Shown here piece by piece: positions 17,598 to 26,426 of a stretch of DNA of 60,331 bases. The stretch spans positions 1 through 60,331 of the forward strand of contig JAPLQY010000005.1 of the NCBI GenBank assembly GCA_026399475.1, in the 5' to 3' direction. A program made the position numbers and the translations under genes. Positions within the stretch are counted from its first letter, which is position 1. The number at the start of each line of letters is the position of its first letter. The stretch comes from Rhodocyclales bacterium (lineage in GTDB: Bacteria > Pseudomonadota > Gammaproteobacteria > Burkholderiales > Rhodocyclaceae). The notes under the pieces are model-generated. The model was not told the origin of the DNA. It saw nothing but the letters and a program-made list of their open reading frames with translations, and ran no database searches.

Positions 17598-18689
17598 GTG
17601 AAAATCCCGCGGATAGCACTCTTCTTCTGTCAGTCGGGCGCCAATGCGACGCTCTCGTATCAGCATGGCTGGCCACGCGCGTTTGCCGCGAGCGACAGCT
17701 TTGATTGCCAGCCATTCAATCTCTCGGGCCTGTCACTGCTGGATCAGCTTGGTGCAGTCAGGGCTCTCTATGGCGGGAAATTCGATGCGATCGTGCTGCT
17801 GCACTCGGTTTTTTCCAATCAGAAGGAGTTGCGCGGCCTCTTCTATGAAGCGGTAGCGTTGTTGGGCATTCCAAAGGCCTATTTCATCGGCAACGAGTAC
17901 AAGCTCATGCCGGAGAAGATGTCCTTTTGCCGCAAGCTCGGTGTGTCGCTGCTGGTGACCCAGAGCAATGATCCGCCGGTGCTGGAGGCGTACCGGGCGG
18001 CCCTGGGTTGCGCCGTGGCTTGCATTCCGAATACCGGCTTCGACACTTCCCTGTTCTTTCCCGCCCAGTCTCTCCACGCGCGCATGATCGATATTGGCTA
18101 CCGGTCATATGAGGCGCCCTGGTATCTCGGCAATATGGAAAAGACCGAAATTGCCGAGTATTTCCTGGGCAATGCCGCGCGCCTTGGTCTGTCGATCGAC
18201 GTTTCGATGGATGCCGCCAAGCGATTCGACGCCAAAGGATATGCGGCATTTCTCAATTCCTGTCGGGGCCAGATCGGCACCGAGTCCGGAGGGGATTATT
18301 TCGAGCTGACGGATGCGACGAGAAAACGGGTCAATGCTTATATGGAGGCAAACCCCGGGGCCGGCTGGGCCGATGTCAAGCGCCAGTTTTTCGATACCTA
18401 CGGCCCCTCTATGCAAATGCGCATCATCAGCGGGCGACAGGTCGAAGCCGCTGCCTGCAAGACAGTTCAGATTCTCTTCGAAGGCCGCTACAACGACTAT
18501 TTCCGGGCAGATGAGCATTACATTCCGTTGAAGAAGGATTTCAGCAACATTGAAGAGGTCGTGCGAAAATTCCGCGACGACGTCTATTGCGAGAGTCTGG
18601 TCGATAAGGCCTACGATGTCGTAATGAGCGAGTTAACCTATGATCGGCTGATCGAGAAGTTTTCTTCGGAGTTGCGTCATATCCTCTAG
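17598..18689 (+). CDS. glycosyltransferase-like protein, possibly CgeB/GT4-like
   Basis: 363 residues. The N-terminal half reads as a Rossmann GT-B domain (RIALFFCQSGANATLSY, FDAIVLLHSVFS, LGIPKAYFIGNEYKL). The C-terminal part, with the run KTVQILFEGRYNDYF then ADEHYIPLKKDFSNIEEVV, is the nucleotide-sugar end of CgeB-like glycosyltransferases. A middle segment (residues about 200-290) is unusual and includes WADVKRQFFDTYGPSMQMRIISG. I chose the GTG at 17598 since the domain starts there; upstream GTG/TTG codons would add 12-25 residues. Likely adds one sugar of the repeat unit. Confidence 0.55.
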   Translation: MKIPRIALFFCQSGANATLSYQHGWPRAFAASDSFDCQPFNLSGLSLLDQLGAVRALYGGKFDAIVLLHSVFSNQKELRGLFYEAVALLGIPKAYFIGNEYKLMPEKMSFCRKLGVSLLVTQSNDPPVLEAYRAALGCAVACIPNTGFDTSLFFPAQSLHARMIDIGYRSYEAPWYLGNMEKTEIAEYFLGNAARLGLSIDVSMDAAKRFDAKGYAAFLNSCRGQIGTESGGDYFELTDATRKRVNAYMEANPGAGWADVKRQFFDTYGPSMQMRIISGRQVEAAACKTVQILFEGRYNDYFRADEHYIPLKKDFSNIEEVVRKFRDDVYCESLVDKAYDVVMSELTYDRLIEKFSSELRHIL

Positions 18690-18713
18690 GCTGCAAGGAG
18701 TGCCTGGTAAGCC

Positions 18714-19712
18714 ATGAAAAAGATTCTGGTAACCGGAGCCGACGGATTCATCGGCTCCCATCTCACAGAGACCCTGGTGCGCCAGGGCTACGATGTGCGC
18801 GCCTTCGTGCTCTACAACTCCTTCAATTCATGGGGCTGGCTCGATCATGCGCCAAAGGACATTCGTGCCGGGCTGGACGTTTTTGCCGGAGACATTCGCG
18901 ATCCGCATGGCGTCAGAGCGGCAATGCAAGGCTGTGACGCCGTGCTCCACCTGGCCGCCCTGATTGCCATTCCCTACTCCTACCACTCGCCTGACACCTA
19001 TATCGACACCAACGTCAAAGGCACCTTGAACGTGCTGCAGGCGGCGCGGGAGCTGGGCGTCGGGCGCGTAGTCCATACGTCGACCAGCGAGGTCTACGGG
19101 ACGGCCCGTTTCGTGCCGATTACCGAAGACCATCCCCTGCAAGGCCAGTCTCCCTACTCGGCTTCGAAGATAGGCGCCGATCAGCTCGCCTATTCATTCT
19201 TTGCTTCGTTCGGCGTTCCGGTGGTCATTGCCCGGCCGTTCAATACCTATGGCCCGCGGCAGTCGGCGCGGGCGGTCATAGCAACCGTCATCGGCCAGAT
19301 TGCCAGTGGCGCCCGAAAGCTCAAGCTGGGCGCCGTTCATCCGACCCGTGACTTCAATTACATTGCGGATACGGTCAGCGCCTTTATTGCGGCCCTCAAG
19401 AGCGAACGGGGGGCGGGAGAGGTCATCAACTTCGGCTCGAACTACGAGATTTCGATCGGCGATACGGTCAAGCTGATTGCCGAGGTCATGGGCGTCGAAG
19501 TGGAAATCGAGACCGAGCAGGCCCGGTTGCGGCCCGAAAAGAGCGAGGTGGAGCGCTTGTGGGCAGACAACGCCAGGGCGAAGAGCCTGCTGGACTGGTC
19601 TCCGGCTTATGCCGGCAGGGATGGCCTGAAGCGCGGGCTGGCAGAGACTGCGGCCTGGTTTTCAGACCCCGTCAATCTGGCGGGCTACAAGAACGATCGC
19701 TACAACATCTGA
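18714..19712 (+). CDS. legB: LegB-type NDP-GlcNAc 4,6-dehydratase (legionaminic acid)
   Basis: 332-residue extended SDR. TGADGFIGSHL, the LegB signature FNSWGWLD, HLAALIAIPYSYHSPD, TSTSEVYGTA and YSASKIGADQ are all present. LegB removes water from GDP-GlcNAc (UDP-GlcNAc in some species) to give the 4-keto-6-deoxy sugar, the first committed step to legionaminic acid. The gene opens the nonulosonic acid island. LegC starts 4 bp after its stop. Confidence 0.9.
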   Translation: MKKILVTGADGFIGSHLTETLVRQGYDVRAFVLYNSFNSWGWLDHAPKDIRAGLDVFAGDIRDPHGVRAAMQGCDAVLHLAALIAIPYSYHSPDTYIDTNVKGTLNVLQAARELGVGRVVHTSTSEVYGTARFVPITEDHPLQGQSPYSASKIGADQLAYSFFASFGVPVVIARPFNTYGPRQSARAVIATVIGQIASGARKLKLGAVHPTRDFNYIADTVSAFIAALKSERGAGEVINFGSNYEISIGDTVKLIAEVMGVEVEIETEQARLRPEKSEVERLWADNARAKSLLDWSPAYAGRDGLKRGLAETAAWFSDPVNLAGYKNDRYNI

Positions 19713-19716
19713 CGGC

Positions 19717-20898
19717 ATGAGCGAAAAGGCGCTGGCCGACGAATTCCTGGGGGCATTGCAACGGGCGGTGGGGGCGGCGGACAGGCCGGTACCCTTGCAT
19801 GAACCCGAGTTTGCGGGCCATGAGTGGGAGTACGTCCGCGACTGCCTGGATACCGGATGGGTATCCTCGGTCGGCAAGTATGTTGATGAGTTCGAGGTGC
19901 GCCTGACGCAGTACACCGGGGCGCGTCACGCCATTGCCGTGGTCAACGGTACCGCGGCCCTGCATGCCGCGTTGGTGGTCGCCGGCGTTCGGCCGGGTGA
20001 CGAGGTTCTGCTGCCCGCCCTGACTTTTGTCGCGACGGCAAATGCGATTTCCCAGTGCGGTGCAGTTCCTCATTTCGTCGATAGCGCCGAGGACACCCTC
20101 GGCCTTGATCCCGCGGCCCTTAAGGGCTATCTGGCGCATATCGCCGAGCCGGCTGGAGGCGGCCTGCGCAACCGGTTGACAGGTCGGCGCCTGGCAGCCG
20201 TAGTGCCCATGCATACCTTCGGCCATCCGGCGGACATGCCTGCGCTGCTCGCGGTGGCCGAGCAATTCGGGCTGCCGATCGTCGAAGACGCCGCCGAGTC
20301 GCTGGGCTCGTTCATCGGCGACCGACACACCGGAACCTTCGGGCTGCTCGGAACCTTGAGCTTCAACGGCAACAAGGTGATTACCACGGGCGGTGGCGGC
20401 GCCATCCTTACCGACGATGCGACAATCGCGCGGCGTTTGAAGCACCTGACAACGACGGCCAAGCGGCCGCATCGCTGGGAGTTCTTTCACGACGAAGTGG
20501 CGTGGAACTATCGCCTGCCCAATCTGAATGCTGCCCTGGGTTGCGCGCAACTGGAACGTTTGCCGGACATGCTGGCGCGCAAGCGTGTTTTGGCCGGAGT
20601 CTATCGATCGGCGTTTTCCGCCAGCGCCGGTCTGCGCTTTGTTGATGAGCCTGCGGGATGCCGCAGCAACTACTGGCTCAACTCGGTGCGACTGGACGAG
20701 CCTTCGATGGCGCGCAGGGACGCCTTGCTGACGGCCGCGAACGATCAGGGTTTTCAGTGCCGCCCCGCATGGACGCTGATGCATCGCTTGCCGATGTACG
20801 AGCACTGCCCGCGCGCGCCATTGCCGGTTGCGGAAAGGCTGGAGGCGGCCCTGATCAATCTTCCGAGCAGCGCGAAATTGGTAAAGGGAACGAAATGA
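19717..20898 (+). CDS. legC: LegC-type aminotransferase
   Basis: 393-residue DegT-family PLP enzyme. PLP lysine Lys220 in SFNGNKVITTGGGG; VVNGTAALHAAL and VEDAAESLGSFIG complete the site. LegC aminates C4 of the LegB product. The N-terminal about 25 residues before PLHEPEFAGHEWEYVRDCLDTGWVSS-like sequence are typical of the LegC subgroup. Coupled to the next gene by ATGA, which fixes their relation in the operon. Confidence 0.9.
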   Translation: MSEKALADEFLGALQRAVGAADRPVPLHEPEFAGHEWEYVRDCLDTGWVSSVGKYVDEFEVRLTQYTGARHAIAVVNGTAALHAALVVAGVRPGDEVLLPALTFVATANAISQCGAVPHFVDSAEDTLGLDPAALKGYLAHIAEPAGGGLRNRLTGRRLAAVVPMHTFGHPADMPALLAVAEQFGLPIVEDAAESLGSFIGDRHTGTFGLLGTLSFNGNKVITTGGGGAILTDDATIARRLKHLTTTAKRPHRWEFFHDEVAWNYRLPNLNAALGCAQLERLPDMLARKRVLAGVYRSAFSASAGLRFVDEPAGCRSNYWLNSVRLDEPSMARRDALLTAANDQGFQCRPAWTLMHRLPMYEHCPRAPLPVAERLEAALINLPSSAKLVKGTK

Positions 20899-22064
20899 GC
20901 GGGAGTGTGAGAAAAATTTGCGTGGTGACCGGCTCGCGCGCCGAGTACGGCTTGCTGTACTGGTTGCTCAAGGAAATCCAGGCCGATCCAAAACTTCAGT
21001 TGCAGTTGATCGTGACCGGGATGCACCTGTCGCCCCAATTCGGACTGACGGTGACGCAGATCGAGTCGGACGGGTTTGTGCCGGACGCCCGGGTCGAAAT
21101 GCTGCTGTCTTCGGATACATCCGTGGGCGTTGCAAAATCCATGGGATTGGGTGTCATTGGATTCGCCGAAGCTCTTGATCGACTCCGCCCCGACATTCTT
21201 GTGGTGCTCGGCGATCGCTTTGAGATTTTTGCCGCCGCCCAGGCGGCGATGGTGGCGCGGATACCCATTGCACATATCCACGGGGGCGAATTGACGGAGG
21301 GCTTGATCGATGAGGCGATCAGGCATTCCTTGACGAAAATGTCGCATCTCCATTTTGTTGCGACCGAGGTTTATCGCAAGCGTGTCGTTCAGTTGGGAGA
21401 GTCCCCGCAGCATGTCTGGAATGTGGGTGCCGCAGGCGTTGATGCAATACGCAGGATGCGCTTGCTCGATCGTAATGAGTTGTCGGTTGCAACCGGTTTC
21501 GATCTAACGACGCCCTATTTTGTCGTGACCTACCATCCCGTGACCCTGGCGGATGAGCAGGCGGGCGGCGGAGCGCGAGCCTTGTTTGCAGCCCTTGAGC
21601 ATTTCCCGAATCACAAGATAGTCGTCACGGGAGCCAATGCAGATACGGGCAATGGTGCTGTCAGTCGCGAGATCGAATCATTTTCCGCGGCCCATCCGGG
21701 GCGCGTGTTCAGTTGCATTTCATTGGGGCAAACCCGCTATCTGAGCGCGATAGCTCATGCTGACGCAGTTATCGGCAATTCTTCCAGCGGGCTGATCGAG
21801 GCGCCGGTGTTAAGGGTGCCGACGGTCAATGTCGGCGATCGTCAGCGCGGCCGCGTTCGGGCGGCAACCGTTATCGATGTGAGCGATAGCGAGCAGGCGA
21901 TTGTTGCGGGCATCGGGCAGGCATTGACGCCCGAATTCCGCGCTGCGTGTCGCGATGCCGAGTGTCCTTTTGGCGATGGGCATTCCGCCGAGAAAATTGT
22001 CAAGGTACTCGGTGAATGGCCTCTGGAAGGTTTGCTGATAAAGCAGTTTCACGACCTGGCATGA
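20895..22064 (+). CDS. legG: LegG/NeuC-type hydrolysing UDP/GDP-GlcNAc 2-epimerase
   Basis: 389 residues. ICVVTGSRAEYGLLYWLLKEI, GDRFEIFAAAQAAM, HIHGGELTEGLIDEAIRH and GNSSSGLIEAP are the NeuC/LegG hallmarks. The enzyme cleaves the nucleotide and inverts C2, here expected to yield 2,4-diacetamido-2,4,6-trideoxymannose. ATG 20895 overlaps LegC. The order legB-legC-legG with neuB further on supports the legionaminic rather than sialic pathway. Confidence 0.88.
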   Translation: MSGSVRKICVVTGSRAEYGLLYWLLKEIQADPKLQLQLIVTGMHLSPQFGLTVTQIESDGFVPDARVEMLLSSDTSVGVAKSMGLGVIGFAEALDRLRPDILVVLGDRFEIFAAAQAAMVARIPIAHIHGGELTEGLIDEAIRHSLTKMSHLHFVATEVYRKRVVQLGESPQHVWNVGAAGVDAIRRMRLLDRNELSVATGFDLTTPYFVVTYHPVTLADEQAGGGARALFAALEHFPNHKIVVTGANADTGNGAVSREIESFSAAHPGRVFSCISLGQTRYLSAIAHADAVIGNSSSGLIEAPVLRVPTVNVGDRQRGRVRAATVIDVSDSEQAIVAGIGQALTPEFRAACRDAECPFGDGHSAEKIVKVLGEWPLEGLLIKQFHDLA

Positions 22065-22960
22065 GCAGAAAACTGCGGCTGGTTGTTATCGGATGTGTAA
22101 GGTTCAGCCAGTCCATGCTGGAAGAGCTTCTGTCGCTGAATGTGGTTGAGGTCTGCGGGATTGTCACCAGGAAAAGTTCCGACCTCAATGCCGATTTTGT
22201 TGATCTGGCGACGTGTCCCGGTATCGAGCAAATCCCCGTTTATCATTCGACGAGCAATGATCAGGAAGCGCTGGCCTCCTGGTTGAAGGAGCGAGGGCCG
22301 GACGTCGTGTTTTGCCTCGGCTGGTCATCGCTCCTGAAGAAGGAGGTGCTATCCATCCCGCCGCTTGGCGTGGTCGGCTATCACCCGGCATTGCTGCCGC
22401 GCAACCGGGGGCGGCATCCCATTATCTGGGCTTTGGTTCTCGGCCTGAGGGAAACAGGTTCAAGCTTTTTCAGCATGGACGAGGGGGCTGACTCCGGGCC
22501 GATCCTGTCCCAGTCGCGTGTGCGCATACAGGACGAAGACGATGCGGCCAGCCTGTATGCGAAGCTTGAGGTTGTGGCACGTCAGCAGATTCGGCTGGTA
22601 GCAGAAGGGCTGCGGTCCGGAACATTGAATCCAGTTCCCCAGGACTCGGCGAAAGCCAGCTATTGGCGCAAGCGGGGTCGGTCGGATGGCCGGATTGACT
22701 GGCGCATGCCTGCTGAAGGAGTACATAATTTGGTCCGTGCACTGTCGGCTCCTTATCCAGGCGCTCATGCGGAATATCGGGGGGAAGATGTAAAGGTATG
22801 GAAGACCCGGCTGGGGAATGCCGGATTGAGGGATGTCGAGCCAGGCTATGTCCTGGCGGTTGATGCGGCTGAAATTCATGTGCAGTGCGGAATGGGGACG
22901 ACACTTGTTCTTGAGCGCCATGAATTCAAACAGCCGATTTCTGCGGGAGAGTATTTGTGA
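22061..22960 (+). CDS. sugar N-formyltransferase-like protein
   Basis: 299 residues of the methionyl-tRNA/ArnA formyltransferase fold: YHPALLPRNRGRHPIIWAL, SFFSMDEGADSGPIL (catalytic Asp region), and a C-terminal domain with RIDWRMPAEGVHNLVRAL. The family uses N10-formyl-tetrahydrofolate to formylate an amine. The Asn of the usual N-x-H catalytic set is Gly here (GYHP). Position between LegG and NeuB, coupled on both sides (ATGA, GTGA), makes a nonulosonic acid precursor the likely substrate. A dedicated N-formyl legionaminic derivative is inference. Confidence 0.75.
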   Translation: MSRKLRLVVIGCVRFSQSMLEELLSLNVVEVCGIVTRKSSDLNADFVDLATCPGIEQIPVYHSTSNDQEALASWLKERGPDVVFCLGWSSLLKKEVLSIPPLGVVGYHPALLPRNRGRHPIIWALVLGLRETGSSFFSMDEGADSGPILSQSRVRIQDEDDAASLYAKLEVVARQQIRLVAEGLRSGTLNPVPQDSAKASYWRKRGRSDGRIDWRMPAEGVHNLVRALSAPYPGAHAEYRGEDVKVWKTRLGNAGLRDVEPGYVLAVDAAEIHVQCGMGTTLVLERHEFKQPISAGEYL

Positions 22961-23625
22961 GTGTTGTACTGGTTGTTGCGCCCCATCCCGATGACGAGAC
23001 ACTGGGTTGTGGCGGAACATTGCTTCGTCACAAGTCACGCGGCGATTCGTTGCACTGGCTGATTGTGACGGCGATGGATTCGGCTCGTTTCAGCGCGGAA
23101 CGGATTGCACACCGGGCGCGAGAAATTGATCAGGTTGCCGGTGCCTATGGCTTCGGTTCGACAACCTGCCTTCAATTTCCGGCGTCGAGACTGGACGAAG
23201 TACCCTGCAACGAACTGGTTGCTGCAATAGGTGTCGTGGTCGGCAAGTTGCAGCCGGAAGTCATCTACCTGCCGTTTCCCGGTGACGCGCATACGGACCA
23301 TCGTGCCGTCTATTCCGCTGCGGCTGCAGTGACCAAGTGGTTTCGTTATCCCTTTGTCAAACGCGTCCTGGCGTGTGAAATTGTCTCGGAGACCGACTTT
23401 GGCCTGGCGCCCGACGGGCTCGCTTTCAGGCCAAACTCCTATGTGGATATTTCACCCTGGCTGGACAGGAAGATCGACATAATGCGTTTGTATGCAGGAG
23501 AAATGGGAGAGCATCCCTTCCCGCGGTCAGAGCGGGCGATACGTGCGTTGGCAAGTCTGAGGGGAGCACAATCCGGCTTCGCCGCCGCAGAGGCGTTCAT
23601 GCTGTTAAAGGAAATCGTCGGGTGA
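22957..23625 (+). CDS. PIG-L/LmbE family N-deacetylase
   Basis: 222 residues. The zinc site APHPDDETLGCGG (residues 8-20) and FPGDAHTDHRAVY define the family, which removes N-acetyl groups from GlcNAc-type sugars. GTG start overlaps the formyltransferase stop; its own stop overlaps the NeuB start, again GTGA. Next to the formyltransferase, it could free an amine that is then formylated (inference). Confidence 0.85.
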   Translation: MSVVLVVAPHPDDETLGCGGTLLRHKSRGDSLHWLIVTAMDSARFSAERIAHRAREIDQVAGAYGFGSTTCLQFPASRLDEVPCNELVAAIGVVVGKLQPEVIYLPFPGDAHTDHRAVYSAAAAVTKWFRYPFVKRVLACEIVSETDFGLAPDGLAFRPNSYVDISPWLDRKIDIMRLYAGEMGEHPFPRSERAIRALASLRGAQSGFAAAEAFMLLKEIVG

Positions 23626-24698
23626 GCGTGTTTGTTATCGCCGAGGCCGGGGTCAATCACAATGGCTCGCTGGATCGGGCCAGGAACCTGATTGACGCCG
23701 CGGCGCAAGCCGGCGCCGACGCTGTCAAGTTTCAGACCTTCAAGGCCTCCGAAATTGTCAGCCGGCATGCGCCGAAAGCCGACTATCAGCAACGCAATAC
23801 CGATCAGGGGGAGAGCCAACTCGAGATGATCAGAAAGCTGGAGCTTTCTGTTGAGGATCATCGGGTCTTGATCGCGCACGCGCGGCAGTGCGGCATCGAG
23901 TTTCTTTCCACTCCGTTCGAGATGCGCAGCCTTGCCCTGCTGGTGGATGATCTGGGCTTGCGGACCATCAAGATACCTTCCGGCGAAATAACCAACGCTC
24001 CCTTTCTGGTGCAAATCGCAGGTACCGGCTGCCGGATGATCTTGTCGACCGGCATGAGCACGCTGGGGGAGGTGGAGTCGGCGCTGGCCATGCTCGCGTA
24101 CGGAGGGCTGTCGCCTGTCGGCCAGCCGCCGGGGGCAGCGGCATTCGAGGCGGCCTACAGGTCGGCCTCCGGACAGGCGTTGCTGCGGGAGCGGGTAGTG
24201 CTGCTCCATTGCACCACCGAATATCCGGCCCCGGTTGCCGAGGTGAATCTCAAGGCCATGGACGTTCTGGCCCAGGCTTTTGGCTTGCCGGTGGGTTACT
24301 CCGATCACACCGAGGGCATCCATATCGCGGTCGCTGCTGTGGCGCGCGGCGCCCGGGTGATCGAAAAGCATTTCACGCTGGACAGAAACCTGCCGGGACC
24401 GGATCACAAAGCCTCGCTGGAGCCGGCCGAGCTGCGTGCCATGGTCCGCGCCATCAGGGATGTCGAAGCAGCCCTGGGCGACGGGATCAAGCGCCCCTCG
24501 GCGGCGGAATTGAAAAACCGCGCCGTGGTGCGCAAGAGCCTTGTCGCAGCGCGCCCGATCGCGGCCGGCGAGCTTTATTCGGAAGATAACCTGACTTGCA
24601 AACGGCCCGGGACAGGTGTTTCGCCGACGGCTTACTGGAGTCGGCTCGGAACTGCGGCAGCGAGGGATTACGCGGCCGACGAGTTGATTGACGAATGA
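23622..24698 (+). CDS. legI: NeuB/LegI nonulosonic acid synthase
   Basis: 358 residues. TIM-barrel part: VIAEAGVNHNGSLDRA, DAVKFQTF, STPFEMRSL, LSTGMSTLGEVESAL, LHCTTEYPAP, GYSDHT, EKHFTLD. The last about 60 residues are the SAF/antifreeze-like domain (KSLVAARPIAAGELYSEDNL). It condenses a 6-deoxy-mannosamine derivative with phosphoenolpyruvate. Gene context makes the legionaminic acid branch likely. Coupled on both sides by 4-bp overlaps. Confidence 0.92.
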   Translation: MSVFVIAEAGVNHNGSLDRARNLIDAAAQAGADAVKFQTFKASEIVSRHAPKADYQQRNTDQGESQLEMIRKLELSVEDHRVLIAHARQCGIEFLSTPFEMRSLALLVDDLGLRTIKIPSGEITNAPFLVQIAGTGCRMILSTGMSTLGEVESALAMLAYGGLSPVGQPPGAAAFEAAYRSASGQALLRERVVLLHCTTEYPAPVAEVNLKAMDVLAQAFGLPVGYSDHTEGIHIAVAAVARGARVIEKHFTLDRNLPGPDHKASLEPAELRAMVRAIRDVEAALGDGIKRPSAAELKNRAVVRKSLVAARPIAAGELYSEDNLTCKRPGTGVSPTAYWSRLGTAAARDYAADELIDE

Positions 24699-25336
24699 GC
24701 CTGCCGATCCTGATCATCGGTGCGGGGGGGCACGGGCGGGTGCTCGCTGATCTGGCGTTTTGTCTCGGGCGGCAGGTGCTGGGCTTTCTGGATAGAGACG
24801 CGCAGTTGCATGGCAGGGTGATCGACGGAATCAAGGTGCTGGGTGGCGACGAATGTCTGGCGGACTATCCGGCAGATGCCGTGTCGCTGGTCAATGGCAT
24901 CGGTTCGATAGCCAAGTCTGATCTCCGGCGTGAGGTCTATATTCGTCTGCGCGGCCTCGGCTATCGATTCGAGACCTTGTGCCATCCGGGGGCGACCGTC
25001 GGGCGCTCAGTCACCTTCGAGAGCGGGGTTCAGGTGATGGCGGGGAGCATCGTGCAGAACGGCTCACGGATCGGCGAGAACGTGATCCTCAATACCGGGG
25101 TTATTCTCGAGCATGACTGCGTGGTCGGTGCGCATACGCATCTGGCGTCTGGAGCCGCAGTTTGCGGCGGTGTGCGCATTGGTGCGAACTGCCATATCGG
25201 TGCCGGTGCGGTGATCGTGCAAGGGCTTGCGGTGGGTGACGGCGTGCTGGTCGCTGCCGGTGCCGTAGTGGTGAAGGATGTTCCGTCAGGAACGCGAGTT
25301 GCGGGTGTGCCGGCGCGCCGGATGGAGCAGAAATGA
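24695..25336 (+). CDS. NeuD/PglD-like acetyltransferase (LegH candidate)
   Basis: 213 residues. An N-terminal small Rossmann part (ILIIGAGGHGRVLADLA) and then hexapeptide repeats (GSRIGENVILNTGVILEHDCVVG, GAHTHLASGAAVCGGVRIG) with the catalytic His in LEHDC, ending VAGVPARRM. This is the PglD/NeuD fold; in this island it probably N-acetylates the LegC product (the LegH step), but O-acetylation of the finished acid is possible. Overlaps both neighbours. Confidence 0.85.
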   Translation: MSLPILIIGAGGHGRVLADLAFCLGRQVLGFLDRDAQLHGRVIDGIKVLGGDECLADYPADAVSLVNGIGSIAKSDLRREVYIRLRGLGYRFETLCHPGATVGRSVTFESGVQVMAGSIVQNGSRIGENVILNTGVILEHDCVVGAHTHLASGAAVCGGVRIGANCHIGAGAVIVQGLAVGDGVLVAAGAVVVKDVPSGTRVAGVPARRMEQK

Positions 25337-26391
25337 CCGACTGGAAAAGTGTTCTTGTTTCTCCGCAGGCAACGATTCGCGATGCGCTGAAAGTTATCAA
25401 TGCCGCGCGCAGTCAGTTCGCCATGGTGGTCGATGCCGAAGGCCGTTTGCTGGGGACATTGTCCGACGGCGACGTTCGCAGAGGCCTGCTCGACAATGCG
25501 CTGCTCGAAGATGCGGTTGAAAAATGCATGTGCCGCAACCCCAAGGTTGCGCAGAGCGGGCAGTCGCCGGAAGACATCCTTATCCTGATGCGACGTTCCG
25601 GTTTGCATCAGATACCGATCGTCGATAGCGATCATCGTGTGATCGGACTCAAGACCGTCGATGATTTTCTGTGCCTGGCCAACCGCGACAATCCCGTGGT
25701 GATCATGGCCGGCGGACTGGGCAGCCGTTTGAACGAACTGACGCGCGAGAAGCCGAAACCCATGCTTCCCGTCGGCGGTCGTCCCGTGCTGGAAATGATC
25801 GTCAATCGTTTCGTCACGCAGGGGTTTTCCAGGATATGGCTGGCCGTCAATTATCGGGCCGAGGTGATCGAGTCCTATTTTGGCGACGGCCGCGCGTTCG
25901 GTGCGGACATCCGGTACCTCAGGGAGGGCAAGCGTCTCGGGACGGCGGGCGCGCTCAGCCTGCTGCCCGCGGAAATCGAGCAAGCCGTTATTGTGAGCAA
26001 TGCGGATCTGGTCGCCAATCTGGATTACCCGGAGTTGGTTGATGCGCATACATCGTCCGCAGCCGTGGCGACAATGGCCGTCAGGGAGCACGAATACCCG
26101 ATTCCCTTCGGTGTGGTGATGGAGTCGGGTGGCTGGATCGAGCGGATCGACGAGAAACCCGTGCATCGGGTAGTGGTCAACGCCGGGGTCTATGTGTTGT
26201 CTCCCGAGGCGATTCGCCGGATTCCGTATGACACCTATTTCGACATGCCACAGCTCTTTGAGAACCTGATTGCGGATCGGCAGTCGGTTTTTTGCCATCG
26301 ACTTAATGGGTACTGGCTGGACATCGGCCATCAGACGGATTACGAAAGAGCCAATGCGGATTTTTCAAAAGGTACGGTCGACGGTCACTGA
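25333..26391 (+). CDS. ptmE: PtmE-type CBS-domain nucleotidyltransferase
   Basis: 352 residues. Two CBS repeats (residues about 5-115) are followed by a nucleotidyltransferase: VVIMAGGLGSRLNELTREKPKPMLPVGGRPVLE. PtmE of Campylobacter makes GDP-glucosamine from GlcN-1-phosphate at the start of the GDP branch of legionaminic acid synthesis. Its presence argues that LegB here uses GDP- rather than UDP-GlcNAc. The CBS pair may bind an adenyl ligand for regulation. Confidence 0.87.
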   Translation: MTDWKSVLVSPQATIRDALKVINAARSQFAMVVDAEGRLLGTLSDGDVRRGLLDNALLEDAVEKCMCRNPKVAQSGQSPEDILILMRRSGLHQIPIVDSDHRVIGLKTVDDFLCLANRDNPVVIMAGGLGSRLNELTREKPKPMLPVGGRPVLEMIVNRFVTQGFSRIWLAVNYRAEVIESYFGDGRAFGADIRYLREGKRLGTAGALSLLPAEIEQAVIVSNADLVANLDYPELVDAHTSSAAVATMAVREHEYPIPFGVVMESGGWIERIDEKPVHRVVVNAGVYVLSPEAIRRIPYDTYFDMPQLFENLIADRQSVFCHRLNGYWLDIGHQTDYERANADFSKGTVDGH

Positions 26392-26426
26392 GCATCGATT
26401 GGCAAGTTTCGCAGGGGGCTAGGAAA

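Noticed and set aside
19672..20805. 377-codon minus-strand frame opposite legC
   Set aside because: No motif and full overlap with a well-supported aminotransferase.
25030..26331. 433-codon minus-strand frame opposite the NeuD-like and ptmE genes
   Set aside because: Spans two genes with clear domains on the plus strand; its own sequence has no family signature.
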